DNA of 64,000 bases from Bordetella genomosp. 10 (GTDB lineage: Bacteria > Pseudomonadota > Gammaproteobacteria > Burkholderiales > Burkholderiaceae_B). Under the pieces are notes generated by a model. That model was not told the DNA's origin and searched no databases. It worked only from the letters and a program-made list of their open reading frames with translations. Below are positions 9,241-19,063 of this stretch, piece after piece (the first letter of the stretch is position 1; each line of letters begins with the position of its first letter). The translations under genes and the position numbers were made by a program. The stretch lies in the NCBI RefSeq assembly GCF_002261225.1, contig NZ_NEVM01000005.1:1116001-1180000 (forward strand), written 5' to 3'.

Positions 9241-10710
9241 TCAAACGCGGCGCCAGTTGGTCTGGCCGCCCGGTTTGTCTTCCAGTTCGATGCCGTGTTC
9301 GCGCAATTCCGCGCGGATGCGGTCGGCCTCGGCAAAATCCTTGTCGCGCTTGGCGGCGGCGCGCGCGGCGATGCGCGCGTCGATCGCCGCGTCGTCCAGG
9401 GCGTCGGCGCGCGCGGCGTCGGCGGCGCCGGGCTTGTAGCGCGTGGGCGCGCGCAGATACGTCTGCGGGTCCTGCTGCAACAGGCCCAGCAGTCCGGCCA
9501 GCGCCTTCAATTGGCCGGCCGTGCGGGCGCTGCCGCCGCGGTTGGCGTCGCCGGCCAACTGGAACAGCGCGGCCATCGCGCCGGAGGTGTTGAAATCGTC
9601 GTCCATCGCGGCCTTGAAGGCCTGCGCCTGGGCCTCGTCCCAGTCCACCCCCAGGTCGTCCGCGGCCACGTTGGCCAGCGTCTGGTACAGGCGGTCGAGC
9701 GCGTTCTGGGCGTCCAGCAGGTTGTCCGGCGTGTAGTTCTGCGGGCTGCGATAGTGGTTGCGGACGATGAAGAAGCGCAACATCTCCGCCTCGCGCGGAT
9801 TGGCGGCGTACTCCGCCCGCGGCTGGCCGTCCTCCGCCCCGTCCTGTTCGCCGCTGGCGATGGTCTGGCGGATGGTGCGGAAATTGCCCAGCGACTTCGA
9901 CATCTTGTCGGCATCCACCATCAACGGGCCGCAATGCATCCACACATTGGCCAGCACGCCGCCGAAAGCGCCTTCGGTCTGCGCGATCTCGTTCTCGTGG
10001 TGGGGGAACTTCAGGTCCGGGCCGCCGCCATGGATGTCCAGGGGCAGGCCCAGCAGGCTCTTGCTCATGGCCGAGCACTCGATATGCCAGCCGGGGCGAC
10101 CCAGGCCGTAGGGCGATTCCCACTTGGTGTCGGCCGGCTCCTCCGCCTTGGCGGACTTCCACAGGACGAAGTCCAGCGGATCGCGCTTGGCCGAGCCCAC
10201 CGCGACGCGCTCGCCGGCGCGCAGGTCGTCGAGCGACTTGCCGGACAGCTTGCCGTAGCCCTCGAAGCCGCGCACCGCATAGTTCACGTCGCCGTCGTCG
10301 GCCTGGTAGGCCAGGCCCTTGTCCTGCAGGCGGCCGATGATGTCCAGCATTTCGGCCACGTATTGCGTGGCGCGCGGCTCATGGTCGGGCGGCTGCACGC
10401 CCAGGGCGCGTTCGTCGGCGTGCATGGCGTCGATGAAGAATTCGGTGACCTCGCCGATGCGGCGGCCGGTTTCGACCGCGCGGCGGATGATCTTGTCGTC
10501 GATATCGGTGATGTTGCGCACGTAATCGACCGCGTAGCCGCTGGCGCGCAGCCAGCGCTGCACCACGTCGAAACCCACCAGCATGCGGGCGTGGCCCAGG
10601 TGGCAATAGTCGTACACCGTCATGCCGCAGACGTACATCCGCACCCGGCCCGGCTCGGCCGGCTTGAAGGGCGCTTTCGTACGCGATAACGTGTTGTAGA
10701 TCTGCAGCAT
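9241..10710 (-). CDS. cysS: Cysteinyl-tRNA synthetase
   Basis: Class I aminoacyl-tRNA synthetase charging tRNA-Cys. The 489-residue product has the zinc ligand C28 in YVCGMTVYD, the HIGH-type motif HLGH at 37-40, the zinc-site segments WHIECSAM and HHENEIAQ, and the activation loop DKMSKSLGN. An acidic insertion [17 protein letters not shown] after the KMSKS loop adds about 15-20 residues relative to compact homologues. The start at 10710 ([16 protein letters not shown]) is the family N terminus. It is divergent from the TPR gene. Confidence 0.97.
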   Translation of the reverse strand: MLQIYNTLSRTKAPFKPAEPGRVRMYVCGMTVYDYCHLGHARMLVGFDVVQRWLRASGYAVDYVRNITDIDDKIIRRAVETGRRIGEVTEFFIDAMHADERALGVQPPDHEPRATQYVAEMLDIIGRLQDKGLAYQADDGDVNYAVRGFEGYGKLSGKSLDDLRAGERVAVGSAKRDPLDFVLWKSAKAEEPADTKWESPYGLGRPGWHIECSAMSKSLLGLPLDIHGGGPDLKFPHHENEIAQTEGAFGGVLANVWMHCGPLMVDADKMSKSLGNFRTIRQTIASGEQDGAEDGQPRAEYAANPREAEMLRFFIVRNHYRSPQNYTPDNLLDAQNALDRLYQTLANVAADDLGVDWDEAQAQAFKAAMDDDFNTSGAMAALFQLAGDANRGGSARTAGQLKALAGLLGLLQQDPQTYLRAPTRYKPGAADAARADALDDAAIDARIAARAAAKRDKDFAEADRIRAELREHGIELEDKPGGQTNWRRV

Positions 10711-10867
10711 AGGTTCAGGCGTTAACGTCCGGGGATCATGACCGCGGCGGGTTTCCGCCCATCGGCATGGGACGGGATGGAATCCGCGACAGCGCCGGGC
10801 AGCCGGGAAGCGGACGGCCCTGGGCACTCGGAAACGGGGCCCGGGGGACTCGAAACGCAACCGAGGC

Positions 10868-10873
10868 TAAAAT
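10868..10873 (+). promoter_or_regulatory. Candidate -10 element for the TPR-ppi-lpxH operon
   Basis: GGCTAAAATGGC carries a TAAAAT hexamer (10868-10873). With 17-base spacing the -35 would be GGGACT (10845-10850), a weak match. If used, transcription starts near 10880 and supports a translation start at GTG 10953 rather than ATG 10872. Confidence 0.35.
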
Positions 10874-10952
10874 GGCGGTCGTCAAGTATAGCAAGCGGCC
10901 CGGTCCGCGCGCCTTTCTCGCGCCAACCGGGCTCTTTCTTTCCGGAATCAAT

Positions 10953-11648
10953 GTGACTAACACGCCGCGCCTTTTTCACGTTCTGCTGGCCGCGCTGCTC
11001 CTGTCGGCGCCCCTGGAAGCCGTCCACGCCCAGACCATGCCGGGCGGTTCCCTGCAGCAGTCGCAGAACGCCACCATGACCACCCTGGACAAGCCGCCGC
11101 CCGAGGGCGGCTGGCAGGCCCTGGCCAACCTGCTCGACAAGGCCAAGCCGTCGACCGATACCCGCCTGACGCCGACGCCGTCCCAGATTACCGACCGCAT
11201 CGAGCGGCTGCTCAACCAGGGCAAGAACGACGAAGCCCTGAAGATGATCGAGGACCGCATCGCGGCGACGCGCAGCCGCGGCCCCAACGACGGCACCGAC
11301 GTCCAACTGGAGTTCCAGCATGCCCGCGCCCTGGCCGCCCTCGGCCGCATCGACGAGGCAATGGATGTTTACACACAAATGACGCAGCAATACCCGGAGC
11401 TGCCGGAACCCTGGAATAACATGGCGGTGCTGTACGTCGGACGCGGCGACATCGACCGCGCCCAGGAAGCCTTGCGCAACGCCCTGCTGGCGTGGCCGGA
11501 CTATCCGGCCGCGAAGGCCAACATGGCCGACGTACAGTTGATGCTGGCGCGCCGTTCCTACTCCGAGGCGTCCAAACTGGGCGTAACGGGGACGCAGAAC
11601 AAGGCGCGCGCCGTCGACAACCTGCTGAAAGAAAAGAAACCCCAATGA
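10953..11648 (+). CDS. Secreted tetratricopeptide-repeat protein
   Basis: Probable periplasmic TPR protein of about 231 residues. Starting at GTG 10953 gives a clean signal peptide ([25 protein letters not shown], cleavage after AHA-like VHA). An in-frame ATG at 10872 would bury it 27 residues in. TPR units are visible in the C-terminal half, e.g. [20 protein letters not shown] and [20 protein letters not shown]. Its role is unknown. It lies first in an operon with a cyclophilin and lpxH, overlapping the cyclophilin by ATGA, so the pair are translationally coupled. An envelope-assembly adaptor role is a guess. Confidence 0.8.
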   Translation: MTNTPRLFHVLLAALLLSAPLEAVHAQTMPGGSLQQSQNATMTTLDKPPPEGGWQALANLLDKAKPSTDTRLTPTPSQITDRIERLLNQGKNDEALKMIEDRIAATRSRGPNDGTDVQLEFQHARALAALGRIDEAMDVYTQMTQQYPELPEPWNNMAVLYVGRGDIDRAQEALRNALLAWPDYPAAKANMADVQLMLARRSYSEASKLGVTGTQNKARAVDNLLKEKKPQ

Positions 11649-12295
11649 TTCCGTCCCACCCGTTTTTGCGCCTGCTGCGCCACGCGGCCTGCGGCCTGGC
11701 GATCGCCGCGCTGACGCCGGCCCTGGCCGGCGCCGCGCCCTCCTCCACCCAAACCGGATCATCCACTTCTGAAGGCAAGACATCCATGAGCTCGAACCCC
11801 CGCGTCAAAGTGCAAACCAACATGGGCGATTTCGTCATCACCCTCGACGCCGACAAGGCGCCCAAGACGGTGGCGAACTTCCTTGCCTATACCAAGGAAG
11901 GCTTCTACAACGGCACCATCTTCCACCGCGTCATCGACGGCTTCATGATCCAGGGCGGCGGCTTCGAGGCCGGCATGAAGCAGAAGCCCACCAAGGCTCC
12001 CATCGAGAACGAGGCCAACAACGGCCTGAAGAACGACAAGTACACCCTGGCCATGGCCCGCACCAACGACCCGCAGTCGGCCACCGCGCAGTTCTTCATC
12101 AACGTCGCCAACAACGACTTCCTGAACTTCACCGCGCCCACCGCCAACGGCTGGGGCTACGCCGTGTTCGGCAAGGTCACCGAAGGCACCGACGTCATCG
12201 ACAAGATCAAGGCGGTGAAGACGGGCAACAGCGGTTTCCACCAGAACGTGCCGACCGAGGACGTGGTCATCGAGAAGGCCGAAGTCCTTGAATAA
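11645..12295 (+). CDS. Cyclophilin-type peptidyl-prolyl isomerase with signal peptide
   Basis: Prolyl cis-trans isomerase. The cyclophilin domain starts near residue 51 ([26 protein letters not shown]) with the active-site segment [15 protein letters not shown]. Ahead of it lies a signal peptide (residues 1-31, [10 protein letters not shown] then APSS) and a Ser/Thr-rich linker, implying a periplasmic form. The ATG overlaps the upstream stop by four bases. A second ATG at 11786 begins [12 protein letters not shown], like cytoplasmic PpiB, and has a GAAGG site 10 bases upstream. A cytoplasmic form from the same gene is therefore conceivable. 216 residues from the first start. Confidence 0.93.
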   Translation: MIPSHPFLRLLRHAACGLAIAALTPALAGAAPSSTQTGSSTSEGKTSMSSNPRVKVQTNMGDFVITLDADKAPKTVANFLAYTKEGFYNGTIFHRVIDGFMIQGGGFEAGMKQKPTKAPIENEANNGLKNDKYTLAMARTNDPQSATAQFFINVANNDFLNFTAPTANGWGYAVFGKVTEGTDVIDKIKAVKTGNSGFHQNVPTEDVVIEKAEVLE

Positions 12296-13064
12296 GGTCG
12301 CATTGCCGGGCAGCGTCTGGATTGCCTCGGACATCCACCTGGGGCCGGCCACGCCGGCCACCTCGGATGCCTTCCTGGGCTTCCTGGAAGCAGCCGCGGA
12401 GGAAGCCTCCGCCCTGCTGCTGCCCGGCGACATCTTCGACGCCTGGATCGGCGACGACGTCATCCGCCAGGCCCCGCCCTGGCTGGCCGCCGCCCTCGAG
12501 GGCTTGCAGCGCGCGGCCGCGGCCATCCCCGTATGGCTGGGCCGCGGCAATCGCGACTTCCTCATGGGGCAGGAGCTGGCCGGCGCCCTCGGCGCGCACC
12601 TGCTGCCGGAGCCGGCGCTGCTTCGGACCGACTACGGCGACGTCCTGCTGACGCACGGCGACGAGCTGTGCACCGACGACCAGGCCTACCAGCAGTTCCG
12701 CGCCATGGTGCGCAATCCGGCATGGCAGGCCGATTTCCTCGGCCGCCCCATACCGGAACGGCTGTCCCTGGCGCAGCAGGCGCGCGGCGAAAGCATGGCC
12801 GCCAACCAGGCCAAGAGCGCCGAGATCATGGACGTCAACAGCGAGGCCGTGCAGGCGCTGTTCCGCCAGACCGGCGTGACCACGCTGGTGCACGGCCACA
12901 CGCATCGGCCGCAGCGCCACGTGCTGCAGATCGACGGCCGCAAGCGCGAGCGCTGGGTGCTGCCCGATTGGGACTGTGACCACGCCCGGCCGCCGCGCGG
13001 CGGCTGGCTGGTCATCGACGGCGACGGACTGCAGTTCTTCGACCTGGCCGAGGCCGACGAGTAA
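12288..13064 (+). CDS. lpxH: UDP-2,3-diacylglucosamine pyrophosphatase
   Basis: Cleaves UDP-2,3-diacylglucosamine to lipid X and UMP in lipid A synthesis at the inner membrane. The calcineurin-type metallophosphoesterase motifs are all present: [37 protein letters not shown] and HGHTHRP. The best start is a TTG at 12288, overlapping the cyclophilin stop by eight bases with GAAGG upstream; a second TTG at 12303 is possible. There is no ATG before the first motif. 258 residues, a little longer than E. coli LpxH. Last gene of the cysS-divergent operon. Confidence 0.93.
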   Translation: MNKVALPGSVWIASDIHLGPATPATSDAFLGFLEAAAEEASALLLPGDIFDAWIGDDVIRQAPPWLAAALEGLQRAAAAIPVWLGRGNRDFLMGQELAGALGAHLLPEPALLRTDYGDVLLTHGDELCTDDQAYQQFRAMVRNPAWQADFLGRPIPERLSLAQQARGESMAANQAKSAEIMDVNSEAVQALFRQTGVTTLVHGHTHRPQRHVLQIDGRKRERWVLPDWDCDHARPPRGGWLVIDGDGLQFFDLAEADE

Positions 13065-13075
13065 ACGGACACGGC

Positions 13076-13100
13076 TCCCGCCGCGCCATGGCCGGCGGGA
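13076..13100. terminator. Hairpin between convergent lpxH and uppP
   Basis: Perfect 8-base inverted repeat TCCCGCCG/CGGCGGGA (13076-13083, 13093-13100) with a 9-base loop, just past the lpxH stop. No T-tract follows, so it is only a possible transcript end or stability hairpin. Confidence 0.35.
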
Positions 13101-13184
13101 CCGGCCTCCCCTGCCCGCAGATGGGCCCGCGCGCTGATAGGGCCCCGCCCATCGATAGGGCCGCCCGTCGAAGATGACGGCAGA

Positions 13185-14048
13185 TCAGCGCAGGACCAGC
13201 ACCGCCCCCACCACGATGCCCAGCGCGATGCGGTACCAGGCGAATACGCGATAGGTGTGGTTCGCGACGAAGCGCAGCACCGCGCGCACCACCACCAGCG
13301 CGCTCAGGAAGGCCGCGATGAAACCCACGACGATGCCCGTGACGTCGTGCTGGGTGAGGACGCTCATGTTCTTGTAGGAATCGTAGACCGTCGCGCCCAG
13401 CATGGTCGGCATGGCCAGGAAGAAGGAGAATTCCGTGGCCGTCTTGCGCTGCAGGCCGGCGATCATGCCGCCGATGATGGTCGAGCCCGAACGGGACACG
13501 CCCGGCACCATGGCCAGGCATTGCGCGCAACCCACGCCCAGGGCCTGCTTCCAGGTGATTTCCTCCAGCCGGTGCGCGCTGGCGTGCACCTCCGAGGCGC
13601 TGTCGAGCGCGGCCGAGTGCGGCCCCGGCGTCGTCGACCGCGTGCGCCGTTCCACGTAGAGCATCACCAGCCCGCCCAACACCAGCGTGGTCGCCACCAC
13701 CGCCGGATGGTAGAACAGCGACTTGATCGCGTGGATGAAGATGGCGCCGATCACCGCCGCCGGCAGGAAGGCCACCAGCAGGTTGCGCGTGAACAGCATT
13801 TCGCTGCGCACGCCGGTGAACGTGCCCCGGATCAGGCGCCACAGCCGCTCGCGGAAAATCCACATGACGGCCAGGATGGAGCCGAACTGGATCACGACCT
13901 CGAACACCTTGGCGCTGTTCGATTCGAAATTGATCCAGTCCCCGATCAGGATCAGGTGGCCGGTGCTGGACACCGGGATGAATTCGGTGAGCCCTTCGAT
14001 GATGCCCAGGAATATCGCTTTGACCAGATAGAGGGTGTTTTCAGTCAC
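13185..14048 (-). CDS. uppP: Undecaprenyl-diphosphatase (BacA/UppP family)
   Basis: Integral membrane enzyme that dephosphorylates undecaprenyl pyrophosphate, recycling the lipid carrier for peptidoglycan and O-antigen; overexpression of relatives gives bacitracin resistance. Catalytic motifs EGLTEFIPVSSTGH (residues 18-31) and PGVSRSGSTI are intact. The 287-residue length and eight or so hydrophobic segments fit. There is a hydrophilic loop (ERRTRSTTPGPHS...) in the middle. Downstream of the TerC-CBS gene on the same strand by 24 bases, so probably co-transcribed. Confidence 0.95.
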   Translation of the reverse strand: MTENTLYLVKAIFLGIIEGLTEFIPVSSTGHLILIGDWINFESNSAKVFEVVIQFGSILAVMWIFRERLWRLIRGTFTGVRSEMLFTRNLLVAFLPAAVIGAIFIHAIKSLFYHPAVVATTLVLGGLVMLYVERRTRSTTPGPHSAALDSASEVHASAHRLEEITWKQALGVGCAQCLAMVPGVSRSGSTIIGGMIAGLQRKTATEFSFFLAMPTMLGATVYDSYKNMSVLTQHDVTGIVVGFIAAFLSALVVVRAVLRFVANHTYRVFAWYRIALGIVVGAVLVLR

Positions 14049-14072
14049 GGTGGCGGACGGGTCGGGGTAAGG

Positions 14073-15662
14073 TCAGGAATCGGCGCCGTCGCCTCCCTGG
14101 GCCACGTCGAGCGACAAGCGCTGGACACGGACCGAAGCGATGCGGCGGCCGTCGAGTTGTAGCACCTCGAACGTGAAACGCGCGTGAGGCGACACGAATT
14201 CGCAGGTATCGCCGGGCTGCGGCAGATGGCCGAAGCGAGACAGCAGATAACCCGCGAGGGTCGAGTATTCCTGAGCTTCGTCGACCAGACCATCCGTCTC
14301 CAGTACCTGCTCCACATGGTGGAGGTCGGCCGCGCCGTCGATTTTCCAGCGCCCCTCTTCCTCCGGCACGATGTCGGGGGACTCGTCCTCGTCGGGGAAT
14401 TCGCCGGCGATGGCCTCGAATACGTCGATGGGCGTGACCAGGCCCTCGATGGCGCCGAACTCGTCGGCCACCAGCACCAGTTGGCCGCGCGCCCGCTTGA
14501 GGATGTCCATCAGCCGCAGGATGCCGATCGACTCGTGCACGATGATGGGTTCGCGCAGGCGTTCGCGCCGCACGCGGCCTTCCGTGATGAGATCGGCCAC
14601 CAGGTCCTTGGCGCGCGCGATGCCCAGCACCTCGTCCAGCGTGCCGCGGCAGACCGGGAAGAAGCTGTGCGGGGCGGCGGTGATCTGGGCGCGGATGGTC
14701 TCGGGGTCGTCGTCGATGTCGATCCACGTCAGGTCGGTGCGCGGCGTCATGATGGAACGGATGGAACGTTCCGCCAGCGTCAGCACGCCGCTGACCATGT
14801 TGCGCTCCTCGACCCCGAAGGCCGGCGGCTGCTGCGCCTGGTCGTCGCCGTCCGTCTCGGCCTCTTCGTCGACCGGCACCGGCGGGCGCTTGCCCAGCAT
14901 GCGCAGCACGCCCTCGGCGGTGCGCTCGCGCATGGGGCGCCGCGCGTCCAGCCGCAGCAGGTTGCGGCGGGCGAGCTGGTTCAAGGCCTCGATCAGCACC
15001 GAGAAACCGATGGCCGCGTACAGGTAGCCCTTCGGCACCTTGAAGCCGAAGCTCTCGGCGACCAGCGAAAAGCCGATCATCAGCAGAAAGCCCAGGCACA
15101 GCACCACCACGGTGGGATGGGCGTTGACGAAGCGGGTCAGCGGCTTGGAGGCCAGCAGCATGATGCCGATGGCGATCACCACGGCGATCATCATGATGGC
15201 CAGGTGGTCCACCATGCCGACGGCGGTGATCACGGAGTCCAGCGAGAACACCGCGTCCAGCACCACGATCTGCGTCACGATGACCCAGAAACTGGCATAG
15301 ACGCGCGGCCCATGGCTGGCGTGCTGCACGCCTTCCAGGCGCTCGTGCAGCTCCATGGTTCCCTTGAACAGCAGGAAGAAACCGCCCGCCATGAGGATCA
15401 GGTCGCGGCCGGAGGGGTTGAGCGGCCCGAGGGAAAACAAGGGCGTGGTCAGCGTGACCAGCCAGGACATGACCGACAGCAGCACCAGGCGCATGAGCAG
15501 CGCCAGCGACAGCCCCATGATGCGCGCGCGGTCGCGCTGCTTGGGCGGCAGCTTGTCGGCGAGGATAGCGATGAAGATGAGGTTGTCTATCCCGAGAACG
15601 ATTTCAAGGATGACGAGGGTAAGCAGGCCGACCCAGGCAGCGGGGTCCAGCAGCCACTCCAT
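14073..15662 (-). CDS. TerC-family membrane protein with CBS pair and CorC_HlyC domain
   Basis: A 529-residue membrane protein. Residues 1-240 form a TerC-type domain ([14 protein letters not shown] with the conserved acidic residues, and [16 protein letters not shown]). Then come two CBS domains (about 300-415) and a C-terminal CorC/HlyC domain. The architecture is that of E. coli YegH/YoaE, whose function is unsettled; metal (manganese) export or metal-ion homeostasis is inferred from TerC and CorC relatives. An ATG at 15662 with GGAG upstream is preferred over a TTG two codons earlier. Confidence 0.9.
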   Translation of the reverse strand: MEWLLDPAAWVGLLTLVILEIVLGIDNLIFIAILADKLPPKQRDRARIMGLSLALLMRLVLLSVMSWLVTLTTPLFSLGPLNPSGRDLILMAGGFFLLFKGTMELHERLEGVQHASHGPRVYASFWVIVTQIVVLDAVFSLDSVITAVGMVDHLAIMMIAVVIAIGIMLLASKPLTRFVNAHPTVVVLCLGFLLMIGFSLVAESFGFKVPKGYLYAAIGFSVLIEALNQLARRNLLRLDARRPMRERTAEGVLRMLGKRPPVPVDEEAETDGDDQAQQPPAFGVEERNMVSGVLTLAERSIRSIMTPRTDLTWIDIDDDPETIRAQITAAPHSFFPVCRGTLDEVLGIARAKDLVADLITEGRVRRERLREPIIVHESIGILRLMDILKRARGQLVLVADEFGAIEGLVTPIDVFEAIAGEFPDEDESPDIVPEEEGRWKIDGAADLHHVEQVLETDGLVDEAQEYSTLAGYLLSRFGHLPQPGDTCEFVSPHARFTFEVLQLDGRRIASVRVQRLSLDVAQGGDGADS

Positions 15663-15949
15663 GTGCAACTCCAGCAGTTAAGGAACCGGTAATCGTACTC
15701 GAAAAGCCGCGCCGCGCCGGTCATGAAGGCCGGCGGGGGCGCGGACCGGCGGAAAGGATGAGGGTTGTTTAGGCTTTGTGGCGGATGGCGCGCGGCGCCG
15801 CGCGGAGGTGAAATAGCCCTACAGACCCGATCGGTCCCCCGCCCCAATCGCCGCGTTCCCCCTCTCCCCCGGCCTACCCACAGCAGGCCCCGCGCGCGAA
15901 CAAGGCAGGCCCGACGGGTCTGACCGTTTGCGGCGCCGGAATTGACGGA

Positions 15950-16738
15950 TCAGGCCTGCGCCGCGCCGCCCTGCAAGGTGCCCAGCACCTGGGTGAAGAT
16001 CTTGGGCGTGGCGGCGAGCACGTTGCCCGAATCCAGCCAGCCCTGCTCGCCCGTGAAATCCGCCACCAGGCCGCCGGCCTCCAGCACCAGCAGGCTGCCG
16101 GCCGCCAGATCCCAGGGCTTGAGGCCCACGCCGCAGAAGCCGTCCAGGCGCCCGCAGGCCACATAGGCCAGGTCCAGCACCGTCGAACCCATGCGGCGCA
16201 CGCCGATGACGTTCTCCGCCACCTGGCGGAACTTGCCGCTGCCCTGGTCGGGGCCGGCCGAACCGGCCCAGTGCGCCCCCAGCAAGGCCTCGTGATAGCG
16301 CGTGCGGCCCGAAACGCGCACGCGGCGGTCGTTCAGGAAGGCGCCGCTGCCCCGGCTGGCGGTGAACAGCTCGTTGCGCGAAGGATCGAAGACCACGGCC
16401 TGGGTCGGCACGCCCTTTTGCAGCAGGGCGATGGAGATGGCGTAATTGGGAAAGCCGTGTATGAAATTCGTCGTGCCGTCCAGCGGATCGATCACCCACT
16501 GGAATTCGGCCTGGTCCGAGCCCTGGTGCCCGTATTCCTCGCCCAGCACCGCATGGTCGGGATAGGCGGCGCGCAAGGTCTCCACGATGGCGGTTTCCGA
16601 AGCCTGGTCGACTTCCGTGACATAATCCCGCGGCCCTTTCTTGGCTACGTTGAGTCTTTCCAGGTCGAGGCTGGCACGATTGATGATGGTGCCGGCACGC
16701 CGGGCCGCCTTGATGGCGATGTTGAGCATCGGGTGCAT
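15950..16738 (-). CDS. suhB: Inositol-1-monophosphatase family protein SuhB
   Basis: Mg-dependent, Li-sensitive phosphatase; the E. coli homologue is also a NusG/rRNA antitermination factor. Metal-site motifs are present: GEEYG (E near 69), WVIDPLDGTTNF (about 83-94) and KPWDLAAG near 213-220. The 262-residue length matches SuhB. The start at 16738 begins MHPMLNIAIKAARRAG, the usual N terminus. It is divergent from trmJ, a common arrangement in proteobacteria. Confidence 0.94.
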   Translation of the reverse strand: MHPMLNIAIKAARRAGTIINRASLDLERLNVAKKGPRDYVTEVDQASETAIVETLRAAYPDHAVLGEEYGHQGSDQAEFQWVIDPLDGTTNFIHGFPNYAISIALLQKGVPTQAVVFDPSRNELFTASRGSGAFLNDRRVRVSGRTRYHEALLGAHWAGSAGPDQGSGKFRQVAENVIGVRRMGSTVLDLAYVACGRLDGFCGVGLKPWDLAAGSLLVLEAGGLVADFTGEQGWLDSGNVLAATPKIFTQVLGTLQGGAAQA

Positions 16739-16913
16739 AGATTTCCGTAATATTCGCACAAACGCGCAAGCGGACCGCCGGCGGCTTGTCGATGGATCGC
16801 CATCGATGCCGCGGCCTCGGGCGGGAACCCTTCCCAGCCCGCGCCGCCCCCTGAAACAGGGAGCCGCGGACCGAAACAAGGCCGGCCTGCTTGCGCCAAA
16901 CGTGGCATTTTAA

Positions 16914-17699
16914 ATGACTCAGGCATTTTCACGCGTTCGTTTCGTCATGGTGCAGCCCAGCCATCCCGGCAACGTCGGTTCGGCGGCCCGCGCCATCAAG
17001 ACGATGGGCTTTTCCGGACTGTCCCTGGTCGAGCCGAAATTCAGCGACATGACAGCCCAGCCGGAGGCCGTGGCGCTGGCCAGCGGCGCCGGCGACGTGC
17101 TGGCCGCCGCCCGCGTGCACGCGACGCTGGAGGAAGCGCTGGCGCCGGTCACGCTGGCCTTCGCCATGACGGCGCGGGTGCGCGACCTCGGTCCTCCGCC
17201 CTGCGACATCCGCCAGGCGGCCGAGCTGGCGCGCGCGCACCTGGACGAACACGCCGAAGGCGAGGTCGCCATCGTCCTGGGTACCGAGCGGGCCGGGCTG
17301 ACCAATGCCCATATCGCGGCCTGCCACCGCATCTGCCATATTCCCGCCAATCCCGAATACAGCTCGCTGAACGTGGCCCAGGCGCTGCAACTGGCGGCCT
17401 GGGAGCTGCGCTACGCCCTGCTGATCGACAGCGGCGCGCCCCTGCTGCCGCCCGCGCCCGCCGCCACGCCGGATCCGGGCGCGGCGCCGGCGTCGAGCGC
17501 GGCGGTGCAGGCCTTGCTGGCGCATTGGGAAGAAGCGCTGGTCGCCGTCCAGTTCCTCGATCCGCGGCATCCCAAGAAACTGCTGCCGCGCATGCGCCAT
17601 CTCTTCAGCCGCAGCGGCCTGACGCGCGACGAGGTGGACATGCTGCGCGGCGTCTGCACCGCCATGCTGGCCACGGCGCGCAAGAAGCGGGAAACGTAG
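16914..17699 (+). CDS. trmJ: tRNA (cytidine/uridine-2'-O)-methyltransferase TrmJ
   Basis: SPOUT-class enzyme that 2'-O-methylates residue 32 of the anticodon loop of several tRNAs using S-adenosylmethionine. Motif 1 reads NVGSAARAIKTMGF (residues 20-33), motif 2 LGTERAGLTN and motif 3 SSLNVAQALQLAAWELR, forming the trefoil-knot site. 261 residues, with an Ala/Pro-rich linker before the C-terminal helical part. No clear Shine-Dalgarno sequence precedes the ATG. A strong terminator follows 42 bases after the stop. Confidence 0.95.
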   Translation: MTQAFSRVRFVMVQPSHPGNVGSAARAIKTMGFSGLSLVEPKFSDMTAQPEAVALASGAGDVLAAARVHATLEEALAPVTLAFAMTARVRDLGPPPCDIRQAAELARAHLDEHAEGEVAIVLGTERAGLTNAHIAACHRICHIPANPEYSSLNVAQALQLAAWELRYALLIDSGAPLLPPAPAATPDPGAAPASSAAVQALLAHWEEALVAVQFLDPRHPKKLLPRMRHLFSRSGLTRDEVDMLRGVCTAMLATARKKRET

Positions 17700-17740
17700 G
17701 GCGGCGCGCCCCACTGCGCGGCGCGCCTCCCCCAAAAAAA

Positions 17741-17768
17741 CGGGCGGCCATCGTAGGCCGCCCGTTTT
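17741..17768. terminator. Bidirectional intrinsic terminator
   Basis: A perfect 9-base stem CGGGCGGCC/GGCCGCCCG (17741-17749, 17756-17764) with loop ATCGTA, flanked by seven As on the left and TTTT on the right. It serves trmJ and the convergent Bug-family gene. Confidence 0.9.
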
Positions 17769-17792
17769 AGGTCTCTGGCTCAAGCCATCAAA

Positions 17793-18779
17793 TCAATCGA
17801 CCGTGGCGCCGGAGGCCTTGACCACCACCGCCCACTGGTCCACTTCCGACTTGATGAACTGGCCGAACTCGGCCCGCGTCGTCTTCGCCGGCACGGCGCC
17901 CAGTTGGTCGAAGCTGCGCTTGACCTCAGGCTTGTCGAGGGCCTGCTCCATGATGCCGTTCAGCTTGTCCAGCACTTCCGGCGGCGTCTTGGCCGGCGCG
18001 ATCAGGCCGAACCAGGACGACACGTCGAACTTGGGGAAGCCCGACTCGGCCATGGTGGGCAGGTCGGGCGCGCTGGGCGAACGTTCCTTGGTGGTCACCG
18101 CCAGCGCGCGCAGCTTGCCGCTCTGCGCGTGCGGCCAGGACGACGGCATGTTGTCGAACATGAACTGCACCTGGCCGCCGATCAGGTCGGTAACGGCGGG
18201 ACCGCTGCCCTTGTAGGGCACGTGCGTCACGTCGATGCCGGCCTGCTGCTTGAACAGCTCGCCCGCCATGTGGATGGAAGTGCCGCTGCCCGAGGACGCG
18301 AAATTCAGCTTGCCCGGGTGGGCCTTGGCGTAATCGACCAGCTCCTTGACCGACTTCACCGGCACGCTGGGATTGACCACCAGGATGTTGGGAACCTTGG
18401 CCGCCAGGGCGATCGGCGCGAAATCCTTGACCAGGTCGAACTTGATCTTGGGATACAGCGTCTGGTTGATGGCGCTGGTGACCGCGACGAAATACAGCGT
18501 GTAGCCGTCGGCCGGGGCGCGCGCCACGTATTCGGCGCCGATGTTGCTGCCGGCGCCCGGCTTGTTTTCCACCACGAAGGACTGGCCGGTGGCCTCGGTC
18601 AACTCCTTGGCCATGATGCGCGCGATCACGTCGGTCGTGCCGCCCGCCGAAAAACCCACGATGATACGCACGGGCTTGTCCGGGTAGGCGGCCTGGGCCA
18701 CCCCGCCGAAAGTCATTACAGCGCACGCGCCGGCCACGGTCGCGGCCACCCTGCGCAAAAGGGCAAGCTTTTGGCTCAT
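17793..18779 (-). CDS. Bug/TctC-family periplasmic solute-binding protein
   Basis: Periplasmic receptor of the tripartite tricarboxylate transporter type, hugely expanded in Bordetella-like bacteria. A signal peptide (residues 1-30, ending VAQA) precedes the mature YPDKPVRIIVGFSAGGTTDVIAR. KPGAGSNIGAEYVARAPADGYTL and the VPYKGSGPAVTDLIGGQVQFMFDN region are classic Bug signatures. 328 residues. No tctA or tctB permease gene is nearby, which is common. It is divergently paired with an IclR regulator, probably its controller. The ligand, likely a carboxylate, cannot be told. Confidence 0.93.
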   Translation of the reverse strand: MSQKLALLRRVAATVAGACAVMTFGGVAQAAYPDKPVRIIVGFSAGGTTDVIARIMAKELTEATGQSFVVENKPGAGSNIGAEYVARAPADGYTLYFVAVTSAINQTLYPKIKFDLVKDFAPIALAAKVPNILVVNPSVPVKSVKELVDYAKAHPGKLNFASSGSGTSIHMAGELFKQQAGIDVTHVPYKGSGPAVTDLIGGQVQFMFDNMPSSWPHAQSGKLRALAVTTKERSPSAPDLPTMAESGFPKFDVSSWFGLIAPAKTPPEVLDKLNGIMEQALDKPEVKRSFDQLGAVPAKTTRAEFGQFIKSEVDQWAVVVKASGATVD

Positions 18780-18797
18780 CTGCCTCTCTCCAAATTT

Positions 18798-18852
18798 GTC
18801 CAGTCGATGGACGTCTAAAAATTTTTGCTGCCTGATTTTCGGAGATCAGGCA
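18798..18852. promoter_or_regulatory. Inverted repeats in the Bug/IclR divergent region
   Basis: Two perfect inverted repeats lie here: GTCCA-5-TGGAC (18798-18812) and TGCCTGAT-8-ATCAGGCA (18829-18836, 18845-18852). IclR-type regulators bind palindromes in such divergent spacers, so these are candidate operators for the neighbouring regulator. Confidence 0.45.
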
Positions 18853-19063
18853 ACATACGGCAACAAGATGTCCACGGCTTGGACGCCAAATGCCGGCGGC
18901 GGCGCTGCTGCCGCGCCGGCAGGACACCCGACACAACGAGACACCGCGCCGGGCAGGCTCCGCGCGCGACTATCGCGGCCCGAGGCCGCGCGGATGGCCC
19001 TTGCCACCCGGGCGCCGCCGGCCGCGGCAGCGCGAACGCAGGCTGCCGGCGCTCCTGGATTTC

